This document shows, piece after piece, positions 11,270-22,019 of a stretch of DNA of 64,000 nt. Source of the DNA: Tubulanus polymorphus (taxonomy: Eukaryota > Nemertea > Palaeonemertea > Tubulaniformes > Tubulanidae); assembly GCF_964204645.1 (NCBI RefSeq), contig NC_134028.1, positions 27,254,153 through 27,318,152 of the forward strand, in the 5' to 3' direction. The notes under the pieces were generated by a model. That model was not told the DNA's origin and did not search any database. It worked only from the letters and a program-made list of their open reading frames with translations. The position numbers and the translations under genes are program-made. Every line of letters begins with the position of its first letter. Position 1 is the first letter of the stretch.

Positions 11270-11680
11270 ACCAGGGGCCGCAGTTTCACAAAAAACGATC
11301 CATTTTTTAAATGAATTTGCGAAGAAATTGATCAAATCTCACAAATCTTTGATGATAATTAATCCGTCGGTAGGATTTGGTTTATGATGCGGGTTTCAAT
11401 CAGATTTAGATGCCGCAGTTTCGCACACTGAATAGCGAGTGTCCAGTTTCACAGAGAAAGGATGAATCAATTTCAACTTGGATTTAATTTTTTCTTCAAA
11501 ATAAAATGTTTGAACGCAATTGGTTCGTGAAACTGTACCCTAGGCTCAGTTTCTTCAAAAATATTCATTTATTGAGACGGTAAAGTCGAATTGAGTAAAG
11601 TTTTTTTAGTTAATTATCTATGAAACTGAACCCGTGGGATTTACGTGCGACGCACTGAGTGTGTGTGAAACTGCTGGCGT
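11270..11680. repeat. Cluster of palindromic MITE ends with CAGTTTCAC motifs
   Basis: Several ends of the type GGxxxCAGTTTCACA and their reverse complement GTGAAACTGxACCC occur at about 11283, 11448, 11526, 11621 and 11665, and the same layout appears in B2 and B3. They look like nested and decayed inverted-repeat elements. Individual boundaries cannot be fixed by eye. Confidence 0.5.
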
Positions 11681-12799
11681 CTGTTATCACAACTAAAACA
11701 ACACAGAAAATTCATCTTTATTTCAAATAAAACAGAACAACAGTTCACACGAAATAATTATTATAGTCCCATAATAAAGAAAACCTGTCGATATTTCAAC
11801 TTTATGATTTCATTGATTGAGTGACTTGTCATAACATGTCCATATTACATCATTATACAATATGTGTATCATACAATTTTTTTTACAAAACCAGACCAAT
11901 AAAACTGGGTCGTGGGGTACAAACAATTACAAACTAATGCAACCAGTTATCGCTGCTTTACAGCTACATTTAATCTTCAATTTCAATTTTCCCTAAAACT
12001 TTAAAACCCACTATATAGAAACTTAATAGAAGTAAAAGAGACAACATTTTGGAGTCTCTGTAGAGACCATCATCAAGTCTGAAGAATAACTAAAACAGGG
12101 AAAAACAAGTTAATTAGGAAAGTAAAGCGAGTGTTCAGTCTTAAGGTTGAGAGGATTGTTATTTTGTGCGTATAGGTTGTTCTAGTTATTTCTTCATTAT
12201 ACTTTTATTACTTTGATTCTTGATAAATGAATTTTGCCTTAAATTTGCATATAACAGGGTTTAAATCATATATTCTATGCCCGAGTCAGGCTATTATTCT
12301 ATTAGCAAAAATGACACCACAGCTTTGAGAGATCAGGGGATGACTCTATTGTTTTTATGTATACGTGATACACAGTCTATCAAACCATCACAAACAGTAG
12401 GCTGCCCGTGCCGGTCGGCACAGATAAACAATATTCATTTGGCTCCAGGTAGATGGTTGGTCGCTGTCCCTGTCAAATGGCAAATTGGTCCCGATCCCCA
12501 CTTCGTCCTAGAATAGAGAAAATATTACATAGAAAATGTTCGATTGAATTAACAGTTAAGTGGGAATTGTTTTCATGACATAATTCGGTAACTAGAATTT
12601 ATAATCACCTTATAATTCTAGATAATTCAACACCATTATTCAATCTTTGATCACTTTTCAAACTGTTCTATTGGACAAATTTCATGCTGCAAAAAATCAT
12701 TATACTATGAAAATACTAAGTAATGTATTTATAGCAGTCTGAAATTGGGGCTAAATTCTATTAGAAAATCAATCATTTTCAAACTTGTGTTGAGCAGAA

Positions 12800-12863
12800 T
12801 TAAGCAGCAGCAGCTGCAGCAGCATCAGCCGCACTGCTTCCCGGAGAATCACACATAAAAATT
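12800..12863 (-). other. Possible alternative terminal exon coding polyalanine
   Basis: After an acceptor (ATTCTGTACAG at about 12864-12874) the minus strand reads MCDSPGSSAAD, then seven alanines and TAA. The segment is kept in B2 and B3 with few changes. It lies in the last intron of the gene model, and its phase does not fit the preceding exon. It may be an alternative 3' end or only a GCA-rich tract. Confidence 0.25.
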
Positions 12864-13920
12864 CTGTACAGAATAATTAAATGTTAGAATATTATGAAAT
12901 TAGAGCACAGTGGAGTGATGAAATACTCACCATTTCTAAACTCATATCAGATAAGTTCAGTGCCATCTAGCAGGATTTCACTTCCAACAGTCATAATGTC
13001 ATGAAGTTAAGAGAACTGATGATTTTCTGAGAAAATAAATTCTTAAAACGATAGCAGCAGCTTCAGCAACTAGAGCTTCTTTACTCTTTGAAGGTGAATA
13101 TTTTTAATTTCTCCAGTTCCAAAAAGTGTTGGGCGTATTGCATTCTGAAAATTATGCCAGAAAATGGTTAATGAAATAGATAGAAACTGCAACTTGTTTG
13201 TGTTCGATTGACAGAAAACCTACCAGGTTAATGAGTAGTTTATCACAATGTGTCGAGTATATGCAGATTTCTGAGAGGTTTGATGGTAGCTTTAGACTGC
13301 ATCCTCTAGTAAAACGTTGATACCTGCCAACATTGACCGATCAAAACATCATTTTCTGGACTTGATTTGAAGATCACCACAAATTACTGCAATAAATCGA
13401 TATAAAACTCACCGCTTCTGACTTGTTTGATTTGTGGAGCGCAATGTTAACTGCAAGTTCAGCTTTATTTTGGACCCTAGAATACAAAAGTTGTATAATT
13501 TTGATGATTCGAACTTTGACCAGAATAGAAGTGATTGAAAATTCGCCTTCACTGATTAATGTAGCTTCTAATCAGGAAATGAGTTTATAAATGTACAGTC
13601 AAACAGAGACTAGAATCTGTAGAGATATTTACCGGTACCGTATTGGTTTTGAGGATCTAAAGCGATGTCCATCTTAAACAAATGTGAAGTGAATTCCCAA
13701 TGTTTACTGTTCACAGATTCTATCAAGGGTTCCAGTTATTTCAGCTCCTAAATATAAATTTTAGAAATTGTCAGTTAAGTTGTTATGAAATAAGAGCAGT
13801 TTCACACCAAATCAAACTAAGCCGTGATCTTTGAGTGATTGAATGCTGGAAACATAAACAGATAGAATAATTTATATAGAACAGTTCTCTAAAAATAATG
13901 AATTTCCAAACAGGTTTTAC

Positions 13921-14160
13921 CTGCTGCTGCCGCTGCTGGTGGCGCTGTTGCTGCATGGTGCTGGTACTGCAGGTACTGCCAGTGCTGCTGTTGCAGCTGC
14001 TGGTGGCGCTGTTGCTGCATGGTGCTGGTACTGCGGGTACTGCCAGTGCTGCTGTTGCTGCATGGTGCTGGTACTGCAGGTACTGCCAGTGCTGCTGTTG
14101 CAGCTGTTGCTGCATGGTGCTGGTACTGCGGGTACTGCCAGTGCTGCTGCTGCTGCGGTG
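13921..14160. repeat. GCA/CTG-rich minisatellite within exon 2 (B1)
   Basis: Units of about 43-64 bp (CATGGTGCTGGTACTGCAGG, then TACTGCCAGTGCTGCTGTTG) repeat about four times. B2 (24723-25045) has about five and B3 (38920-39074) two. The minus-strand frames are open because the units are built from GCA, CAG and AGC triplets. The long unit is one base more than a multiple of three, so each added unit changes the frame. Confidence 0.85.
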
Positions 14161-14418
14161 TGTATCTCAACCTGTAACTGAGAGTAAAACTGTAATTTTT
14201 AGTTCAAAAATAATTCAAAATATCAACAGAGACTGTGAAGCATTCTGTGGAGAAATTCATTACCAGTTTTGTACTTACCTTTAAATGAGCCAGTTTAGAT
14301 TGTAAATTCTATTGGATTCATTTCATTCTGAAAAGAAAAAGAAACAATAATCAGTGACAATAGAGCAGAATGTAACATCTCAAATTATCAATCAATCAGA
14401 CAGAAACAGTACAGGATT

Positions 14419-14613
14419 TCTGTAGATTAAACTGCTGTACTTATTTCATACTGATTGAACAGTTACAGATACATGTAACATTGTGTACAGATACAGAGTA
14501 CAGATCACTGCATTACTTCATCCTGTGACTGAACAGTGATTTAATGTTCTTTCATCTTCATTAGATTCTCATCCGTCTAACTAAAACATCAGAACATTTT
14601 AACTCATCTAACC
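14419..14613. repeat. Left arm of a 3.5-kb inverted repeat (B1)
   Basis: It is the reverse complement, by eye about 95%, of 17713-17912. The arms contain ACAGATACATGTAACATTGTG. B3 has the same pair (about 39333-39525 and 43072-43275), while B2 keeps only the left arm because it is truncated. Each arm borders a C-rich tract on its inner side. It may be a large composite transposon or the relic of an inversion. Confidence 0.8.
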
Positions 14614-14940
14614 TCCCGACCCGACCCTCCCAGACCCCATCCCTCCCACCCTCCCAGACCCCTTCCCTCCCCCCTCCCAAACCCCTTCCCTCCCCGACCC
14701 CTTCCCTCCCGCCCTCCCGGACCCCTTCCCTCCCACCGTCCGATACCCCTTCCCTCCCTCCCTTCCTCCCTCCCTCAATGCCCTCCCGCCTGGCCCACCC
14801 TCAATGCCCACCCTCAATGCCCTCCCACCTAGCCCTCCCTCAATGCCCTCCCACGTAGCCTTCCCTCAATGCCCACCCTCAATGCCCTCCCACCTGGCCC
14901 TCCCTCAATGCCCTCCCACCTGGCCTTCCCTCAATGCCTC
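14614..14940 (+). repeat. C-rich polypyrimidine tract with 13/26-bp repeats (B1)
   Basis: Runs of CCCTCCC and CCCTTCCC lead into repeats of TCAATGCCCTCCC and CACCTGGCCCTCCC (13 and 26 bp). Homologues are at 25498-25810 (B2) and 39525-39845 (B3), with different unit counts. The opposite strand is a G-rich candidate for quadruplex formation. Proline-rich or glycine-rich frames over it reflect composition only. Confidence 0.85.
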
Positions 14941-16020
14941 CTCAACTCTGTTGTCTCCTCTTCACACACCACTCATCCGTACAATAACTACAAAACGATT
15001 TGCCATTTTTCACGATCATATCAATTTCATTTATAAATCAAAATCCTTAATCAATTGCATCATTGATGGGACTCACAGATACTGTCTCTACACATTTTGG
15101 AGGCATTCAGATGACTTCAAATGATCATATGCCTGGGTTGGTCTTGAAAATCACATGGCTTCATTTTTACAGATGATTTCTTTATCAATTTCATCAAATT
15201 ATTCCTATTATTTCTACTCCCTCTAATAAGTATTCACAATATATCTCAGTTTCACGACAAGTTGCAGCAGTCGTCTGTAAACAGATTTCATTTCATCAAA
15301 TGATGCGAGTTTGAGTTGTAGAGGTTTCATCTACAAAACATCAAACCAAACCTGAGGAACTTAATGTTGTAAGGTAGGGGGACGTATATGGAGGGTTCAC
15401 CCGAACCAAAGAATAAGCCCGAACCAAACCTCCACACTCACAAAATGTTGCGAGAAAGGCAAACACAAACCAAGGACAAGAATGATGGCTGAGATCAAAA
15501 CAATTAATGCTATTGATGTTGCTTCACCAATTCAACATGACGTCACTAAATGAAACCATTGTGGACTATTTCAATACTCTCTACTAGAGGTTTCATATAA
15601 GCAAGCAGTTTATGGAATCCTATTCATAAAAGTTATAAGTCAATGTTTTTAAACTGCTGATGCAAAATATATACGTCATTAAATAATCTGTTTGATTGTC
15701 TTTTCAAGTTAACACTTAAACCCAGTGGAACGAACTCCAGCCATTTTTCCTTCATTTGCCATTTTTCGTTTTTACTCTTTTCTCTGACTTTTAGCACTTG
15801 AGTCGAGGTAGGAATAGACCCCTGCCCACTCGCTAAGCGTGCAGGACACTAAACCTTTGAATTGCTCTCGGACCCCACTCTTTATATCAGCATTTCATGC
15901 TGTTTTATTTTATTCACGCATTCGCTTTACATTTTTTCATATGGCTTTTCCTTATTTGTCGTCTCACTAAAATTCTCATCAGTTCCGACTGGGATCAAGT
16001 TTAATCTTTTAGAGACAAAC

Positions 16021-16085
16021 AGCAAAAGGTTGTGTTAGTTGCACCAGCAGCAGCAGCAGCTGCAGCACCAGCAGCAACACTGATA
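16021..16085. repeat. Short GCA tract (B1)
   Basis: CACCAGCAGCAGCAGCAGC with an internal CTGCAGC lies at about 16041-16079. In B3 (40936-40976) it is six bases longer, two whole triplets. Both strands have open frames here (serine or alanine plus, leucine or alanine minus), but no consistent splice context ties it to an exon. Confidence 0.5.
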
Positions 16086-16653
16086 CAGATGAATCTTTCA
16101 TTAACTACGTCATTTGTTCCATTCTCAAATATTGAGTCATGAAGGCAACAGAAATAACTTTAAAAAAAGTTAAATCTTTCATTCATGGTCTTTGTTTGGT
16201 GACCAAAGAGTCAAAGTTTGGTTCATAGCTCAGGTTTAGTGACCAAGTCTAAAAGCTATAAACTGACAAATTGATCAAGCACTGATAAAATTCTAAATAA
16301 CAGCGGAGGATGAAATAACTTTCATAAACTGATATGATTGTGAAAAATGGCAAAATACACTAGATACACCTCCCCCACGCTTTATCAGAGTCTCATTGTA
16401 GTAGGAAGATTGCCGTAGCCTAACTGTAAAAACTACATCTGGTTGAATATCATTTGTTTTTACAGCTTTTAAATTCAGTAAAATATTTCGTGATATAAGT
16501 ATAATTAGTTCGCAGCCCCTTAAATTCTGTCTAGAATAGAATTATAAGTCACAGGGTAGAAATAGAATATTATCCTATTCTAAAATGAATATAATAATAG
16601 AACAATAGTCTCTCCGTGTCAATCTTTGTCCCACCTAAAAATTGTACAGTTTA

Positions 16654-17422
16654 TTTCAGAAAATGTGTCCCATCTTTTTGAAAAGGATAACTAATTATTA
16701 AGGATATCTACGAATAGTGATATACTGTGCCATGAAGGCAAATGAAGAAGTGTGTCAATAAAAGTGATTACAAAACATATCACTTATTCTAATGAGTTCT
16801 ATACTCTTCTTCCAAAAATGAAGAGTAGGTCTCTGTCTAAGAATCTGCAGAAAAAAGAGGAGGCAGCAATGAATGTGACTGCATCTCGACTCTCGTCAAC
16901 AATTCTAAGTCGTCCTATACAGTTCTTCATTTTAGAACCAGTATTTACAGCCGTTTTTAAAATAGCACAGAAGAAAATACATCTTTCAGCTGGAAATGTA
17001 TCAGTAAACCGCCAGATATCAACAGTAATTATTACGTTTGATTGTTGTTTCATTGAATTATTAATGAAACCGTTTTTTGATCGGAGCCAAGGAGCAGAAC
17101 TTGTGATCATTCAAAAAATATCTCTCATTCCTGACAACATTAAATAATGGCCCTAAAAATTGAAATGTCCCAATTCAGAAATCTGGGGGCAATTATCTCA
17201 TAACGATTGAGAGAAGTGACGGTGAAATAACGTGCGCACTCACCGGGGATCAAACCCAGGTCTCATAGAAATAACAACCAGTGAAATAGAACGAGTCCAA
17301 TTGGCCGATGCTTATACAGCTTGTCATGCATAACAACTGAAACATGACATGTTGCAGTCACGTGTTTCATAATGATTAATCATTTCTTAGAATAATAAAA
17401 AGATGGGACACATTTTCTGAAA
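16654..17422. mobile_element. 770-bp TIR element (B1)
   Basis: The ends are TTTCAGAAAATGTGTCCC plus ATCTTTTT and its reverse complement, at 16654-16679 and 17397-17422, flanked by TA on both sides (Tc1/mariner-like target choice). Inside lies a 131-codon plus-strand frame (16752-17147), matched by a 103-codon minus frame. The B3 copy (42045-42796) has indels that break both, and I recognise no transposase motif. It is probably a non-autonomous element. Confidence 0.65.
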
Positions 17423-17479
17423 TATCCTGAATTTCGAGACTAAAACTACGACTAAACCACCTGTACCTGTACCTAAACC

Positions 17480-17710
17480 CTAAAGCCCCACCCTATATCC
17501 CTCCCTCCAAAGTCCTACCACCACCCCTACATCCCTCCCACCCTCCCAAGTCCTACCACCACCCCTACATCCCTCCCACCCTCCCAAACCCCATCCCTCC
17601 CGGACCCTTTCCCTCCCGCCCTCCCTCACCCCATCCCTCCCGCCCTTCCTCCCAGACCCCTTCCCTACCACCGTCCCTTCCCCCAACCCTACCCACCCTC
17701 CCCAAACCCC
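17480..17710 (+). repeat. Second C-rich tract (B1)
   Basis: The tract repeats CCCTACATCCCTCCCACC and CCCTCCC and lies just inside the right inverted arm. It is C-rich on the plus strand like the left tract, although the arms are inverted. Its homologue is B3 42855-43075. Confidence 0.8.
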
Positions 17711-17712
17711 GT

Positions 17713-17912
17713 GGTTAGATGAGTTGAAATGTTCTGATGTTTTAGTTAGATGGATGGGAATCTAATGAAGATGAGAGAACATTAAATCACTGTTCAATCA
17801 CAGGATGAAGTAATGCAGTGATCTGTACTCTGTATCTGTACACAATGTTACATGTATCTGTAACTGTACAATCAGTATGAAATAAGTATAGCAGTTTAAT
17901 CTATAGAAATTC
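17713..17912. repeat. Right arm of the 3.5-kb inverted repeat (B1)
   Basis: It is the reverse complement of 14419-14613. The pairing starts beside the C-rich tract and fades near GATTAAACTGC on the outer side. Confidence 0.8.
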
Positions 17913-18261
17913 TAACTCTCAAGATACACATGATCTGATTATCACGAAGGAACATGATTGATAACAGTTGTATTATTGACATCAGGAACCAGTTTCATAT
18001 TGATTAGAAATAACATTTGAGTTGATCACAATTTAGAAAACCTGTAAACCCGCTTACAGAAATAACAATCCCAACCATGAGCTGATTATAGCCAAATATT
18101 CACCAAAAGAAATTTGAAATGATTGAATAACTGTGACAGGTTTCTGAGATTTCATTTCAAAACATGGTTTATAACAAACAATATAAAATTGGTCCCTTAA
18201 AATTAATTCAACAACCGATAAATAAAGATTAATGTTACTTATCTTGAATTTCCACATAGGC

Positions 18262-18500
18262 TATAGTGATTCCTGATGTCATGCTAAATCCAAGAGTGAT
18301 TCCCGATGTTCTGTGCTAAATCATAAAAAAGTCTGGTAGTAAAACACTGATTCCTTGTTGTCCTGTGCTGAATCCAAGAATGATTCCCGATGTCCGGCGC
18401 AAAACCAAAAAAGTCTGATTGTGAAACACTGATTCCTTGTTGTCCTGTGCTGAATCTAAGAGTGATTCTTGTTTTCCTGTGCTGAATCAAAATTCCCGTT
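18262..18500. repeat. Degenerate tandem repeat around CTGTGCTGAATC
   Basis: About 90-bp units containing GATTCCTTGTTGTCCTGTGC and AAGAATGATTCCCGATGTCC repeat between two and three times. B3 (43643-43765) has one unit fewer. The 82-codon minus frame here is repeat-derived. Confidence 0.6.
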
Positions 18501-18782
18501 GAACATGTTGAAGTGATACCTATAATAGACAAATCTAAGATTGTTTTCTTTCCTTAGAAATAACTGCAGAAATATCAAATCTAAAATTCAAACTTACAAA
18601 TTAGATTGTTCGCTCAAATCTGCAGTTCGTTTATTCACGGGGTTTTTCTATCCACAGTTTAGGTTTTGCATCTAGAGTTGAACATGAAATATAAACAAGA
18701 AAGTAATGAAAAAACGAACAGTTTAAATATTATCTGTTTCTGAAACCGATGATGATCATCATCATCAATATCACAGACGAAT

Positions 18783-19150
18783 GGAGGCAAGTAGAGGCAT
18801 CAATCCTCCTGCGGCAGGCACTCGAACCTGATGGCATCCAGATTGCCACGGTACGAAACCCTGCCACACTAGACCTAGTGCGCAGCAGCTACACGCGCAG
18901 CTTAGATGATGTCATTAATAGCCAATCAGAAATTCAGTTTTATTTGAGCCCGGGTTTTCCCATTTATAGTTCTTCTGTGAAATTTACCTCAGCGATTAAC
19001 GAGCAATCTGTTTGGTGCCGCAAGATTTCGCGCGGTAAAGCTGCGCATGTACCTGCGCACCCGGTCTAGTGTGGCAGGGGTTCGTGCCGTGGCTGAGTGT
19101 AGCAAGCGATGTCATCAGGTTCAAATCCCTGCCATGGGAGCATGTTGGTG
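18783..19150. mobile_element. Foldback element with tRNA-like ends (B1)
   Basis: An inner inverted pair, ACGGTACGAAACCCTGCCAC at 18849 and its near-complement ending at about 19093, extends about 50 bp inward. Outside it, CCGTGGCTGAGTG and GGTTCAAATCC (about 19089-19130) resemble a tRNA A and B box, and an inverted, decayed version lies at 18810-18850. B3 has the same structure at about 44055-44430. It may be a MITE inserted in a SINE head, or a SINE-derived foldback. Confidence 0.55.
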
Positions 19151-20238
19151 TCCCACATGTTTGACTGCGATTAATAGGCCTATAGGTTAAGCGACAGATG
19201 AAATAAACTTACACTGTTTTCACTGTTTGATGTAATCAGTCGATGGAATCATTTTAGAACAAATTCATTACAACACAGCGAGATGAAGCCCATCGTGATC
19301 TAGAAATATCAGGATGGAATGACGTTATGCTTGACTGAGCGCCACCATGACCATGGCATATGTCAATGTGCACTGTTTGTAGGATGTGACTGAAATAATA
19401 TGATTTCCCGCAATATCTGAGATGGAATATTTTTCGCCATTTAAACCAATGTTACAAACACTTACCAAATATTGAAATACTGATTTCAGGGGTCGGGAAG
19501 GAGGGTGGCAATGTTTGTATTAGGAGAGGTTTTTGCTTAATTTCGTGTTATGGTAAAGCACGCCATTTTGATATTTCGTCATAGTGTACCTCAGATTGGG
19601 ATTCCCGGCGGTAGACTGGTCACCGCCACCTGTATTCGCAGGTAGAAATGGCAACCAGTCTATGCAGGTCTCGGCATCTTTTCGATTAGATTAGGTTTTA
19701 TATTCTACGCAATATTCAAAGAATTTATTCTAATGAAAACCACGCTCTTTACCAATCTAATCATTCGTTTCGAGGTTTCCGTAATTACTACTTTAGTTCA
19801 CAGAAATTCCGTTATCATAGGGGCAGCACTGAACGGTTGTAATTTGATGCAGTCTTGCTATTTTACTGCGGCATGTGAGGAATACAGATTTTTCTTAAGT
19901 CAAATTTCATTCATCACTCAACACTAGTTTGTTAGAAATTAATAACTGTACCAACATTAGAGCTTTATATAAGGAGAGTAAATTAATGGTATGATAGAAT
20001 CTCCCTAATTCCGATCATTGGGACCAACAAAATTCATCCGTTTTACGGCAAATCCGGATTAAAAGTCATTTCGTGTATATTAATGATTAAATTGACTGTA
20101 TATATTATCCGGATTAGACCAAAATTCGGTCGATGCGGATTAAACGATTTAGTTTGACTGTATTAGCCAATAGAATCAGTCTTCGCCCATCGAACTGGCC
20201 CCAGGGCACAAAAATTACCAAGAAACAAACACTGACGA

Positions 20239-20425
20239 GTGTTGGCCTGTTTAATAAAGGCAGAAACCCTAGTGTTGGCCTGTTTAATAAACGTAGAAAC
20301 CCTAGTGTTGGCCTGTTTAATAAACGTAGAAACCCTAGTGTTGGCCTGTTTAATAAACGTAGAAACCCTAGTGTTGGCCTGTTTAATAAACGCCGAAACC
20401 CTAGTGTTGGCCTGTTACCACACTG
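20239..20425 (+). repeat. 33-bp minisatellite expanded only in B2
   Basis: Five full units start at 20239, 20272, 20305, 20338 and 20371, with a partial sixth at 20404. Each is GTGTTGGCCTGTTTAATAAA plus CGTAGAAACCCTA. B1, B3, B4 and A1 have about one to one and a half units. The length of eleven codons explains open frames on both strands. Confidence 0.95.
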
Positions 20426-20451
20426 ACCAACCATATTCACAAACCATGGCA

Positions 20452-20972
20452 GCCACCAGAACTCAGCGGTCTAGTGCTTAGCGTGCTCAGCTGGCATGCT
20501 GGAGTTCGCAGGTTCGAGTCCTGCTAGGGTTAGGGTTACGGTCGATCTAGGGTTAGGGTTAGTGCCTCAGGTTGGGGCTAATTTTTGGCCAAGCGAGGTA
20601 TTTGTAGTACGATGATCATCTGTTTGACTCGGGTTGTTTTTTGGTCAATAGATTCTATACTAACTTATATATTTTGAACACATATATTTGCTTTATCTAG
20701 TGGAGGCCACTTTATTTAAAAGATACTTCGCTCAATACAGTAGTTTATTTCTAAATGAATAAAAGAGTTGGTGACATTATTCAATATATATAAAAACCAC
20801 AATATCTATTTTAAGGTTGGTATGCAACAATTTCCACTCTTTTCCATAGGTGTCGCTTTGGATAAATGTCTATATCTCTTGACCCAATGGACCGATTACG
20901 ATTAAACTTGATACACAGGAACTTTTATCAAGTAGCACTCGGGGTGGGTGAAATCGCTCTAGGTTGAAATCG
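20452..20972 (+). mobile_element. tRNA-derived SINE (B2 copy), 3' end lost
   Basis: It has the same head with B box GGTTCGAGTCC and the same TTAGGG-like body. It breaks off in GAAATCGCTCTAG and joins directly to the membrane-exon remnant, a deletion private to B2. Confidence 0.75.
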
Positions 20973-21091
20973 CTCTAGACATTGATCGCTGGGTTTAAAC
21001 ATTCCTGGATATGACCATGTTTCACAATTAAATTCATCTTCTGAATGAGGACGACCATCGAACACGTGTCTAATCGCGTCATAATGGGTAC

Positions 21092-21710
21092 GGGGTGTCC
21101 CGCGTTCGAACCAAGTAATTACTGATACTGGTTCAGAGTGGTCTTTGTACAGGGGTGTCCAGGGTTCGAACTGAGTAGTGGTCCAAGTTGTCCTGATGCT
21201 GAATGGAGGATGTACAGGGTTGTGTCCCGGGTTCGAGAACCAGTAATTACTGATACTGATTCAGAGTGGTCCTGATGCTGATTAGAGGATGTACAGGGGT
21301 GTCCCGGGTTCGAACTCAGTAGTGGTCCAAGTTGTCCTGATGCTGAATGGAGGATGTACACGGGTGTCCCGACCGTACGGTGCTGCCGCTATGCTCATCG
21401 TTAGCGGGATTTCCATACACTAACTGAAGTCAACTCTGGCAATCGTCGTGCTGTCCAGCTATACTCCGTAACCCTTGCTTGCCAGAGTTGACTAACGTTA
21501 GTGTATGAAAATCCCGCTACCAATGAGCATAGAGGCAGCACCGTACGGTGAAATGTTGATATCTTAACAAAAGTAATTACTGATTCTGATTGGTCCTGAT
21601 GTTGAATGGAGGATGTACAGGGGTATCCCGGATTCGAACCAGTAATTACTGATACTGGTTCAGAGTGGTCTTGATACTGAATAGAGGATGTACAGGTGTC
21701 CTGGGTTCGA
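21092..21710 (+). repeat. T-arm-motif tandem array (B2), with foldback MITE 21372-21549
   Basis: It is the same array as 10255-10920, with GGTTCGAAC motifs spaced 50-76 bp. The foldback element with ACCGTACGGT ends sits in the middle. Unit order differs from B1, as expected from unequal exchange. Confidence 0.8.
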
Positions 21711-21797
21711 CCCCGCCACGAAAAATGATTAAATAACGCACACACGACTTACAGCAACAATTATCTGTATTTATTCCTCATTGTCATGTAACACACC

Positions 21798-22019
21798 CGG
21801 ACGCAGTTCCACAGTTGTGTTAGAGTTAACTCCGAGTTAAAGTTAATTCATTTTCAATGAGTTACCCCAGGACCCAGTTTCACAAAAAGGTTTAACTCTT
21901 AAATCGGTTTAATTTCTTCATTAATTCAGTTTATCTTAAATCGATTTAGGCCTTAATCCTTTTTGTGAAACTGGGCCCAGAGTTAAATCTTAATTCAACA
22001 ACTGTGGAACTGGACCCTG
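21798..22019. mobile_element. Palindromic MITE with a second MITE nested inside (B2)
   Basis: The outer ends GCAGTTCCACAGTTGT and ACAACTGTGGAACTGG match the simple 83-bp palindrome at 36001-36083 in B3. The nested element (about 21868-21979) has ends AGGACCCAGTTTCACAAAAA and TTTTTGTGAAACTGGGCCC. The part between (TTCATTTTCAATGAGTTACC) is inverted relative to B3. B1 has no element at this site (about 11181). Confidence 0.8.

Larger units (their letters stand above)
12388..14327 (-). pseudogene. MED15-like split pseudogene, copy B1
   Basis: Exons are read on the minus strand, 5' to 3': 14279-14327, 13921-14171, 13633-13747, 13413-13476, 13224-13270, 13085-13144, 12931-12966 and 12388-12507. 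All donors are GT (two are GTGAGT, one GTAGGT) and all acceptors AG. Compared with B3 it has TAG for TAT in exon 1, TAA for TAT in exon 3 (after ELK), and two extra bases in exon 4. It also has a weakened exon 6 acceptor after an 8-bp loss and a small deletion that ends the last exon early. The glutamine/alanine repeat exon has about four units. These lesions make expression of a full protein unlikely. MED15 identity is tentative (see B3). Confidence 0.5.
8908..19875. repeat. Segmental duplication unit B, copy B1
   Basis: The unit starts at GAGGAATACAGATTTTT and ends where that same start recurs at 19876. In order it contains a SINE with leader, a membrane-protein exon remnant, a B-box-bearing tandem array with a foldback MITE, palindromic MITEs, a minus-strand split pseudogene (12388-14327), C-rich tracts inside 195-bp inverted arms, a 770-bp TIR element and a tRNA-like foldback. 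The homologues are B2 (first 6.3 kb), B3 (whole) and B4 (first 2 kb). The parts 8908-9287, 11680-12380 and 14950-16640 hold no gene I can support. Confidence 0.85.

Noticed and set aside
16752-17147. 131-codon gene
   Set aside because: Broken by indels in the B3 copy, lies inside a TIR element and shows no recognisable domain.
18749-19069. 106-codon gene starting MMIIIINITDEW
   Set aside because: Spans a foldback element with tRNA-like ends, and B3 keeps only a shorter part.
20114-20481. Repeat protein on either strand
   Set aside because: Produced by a 33-bp minisatellite that is present as about one unit in the paralogues.
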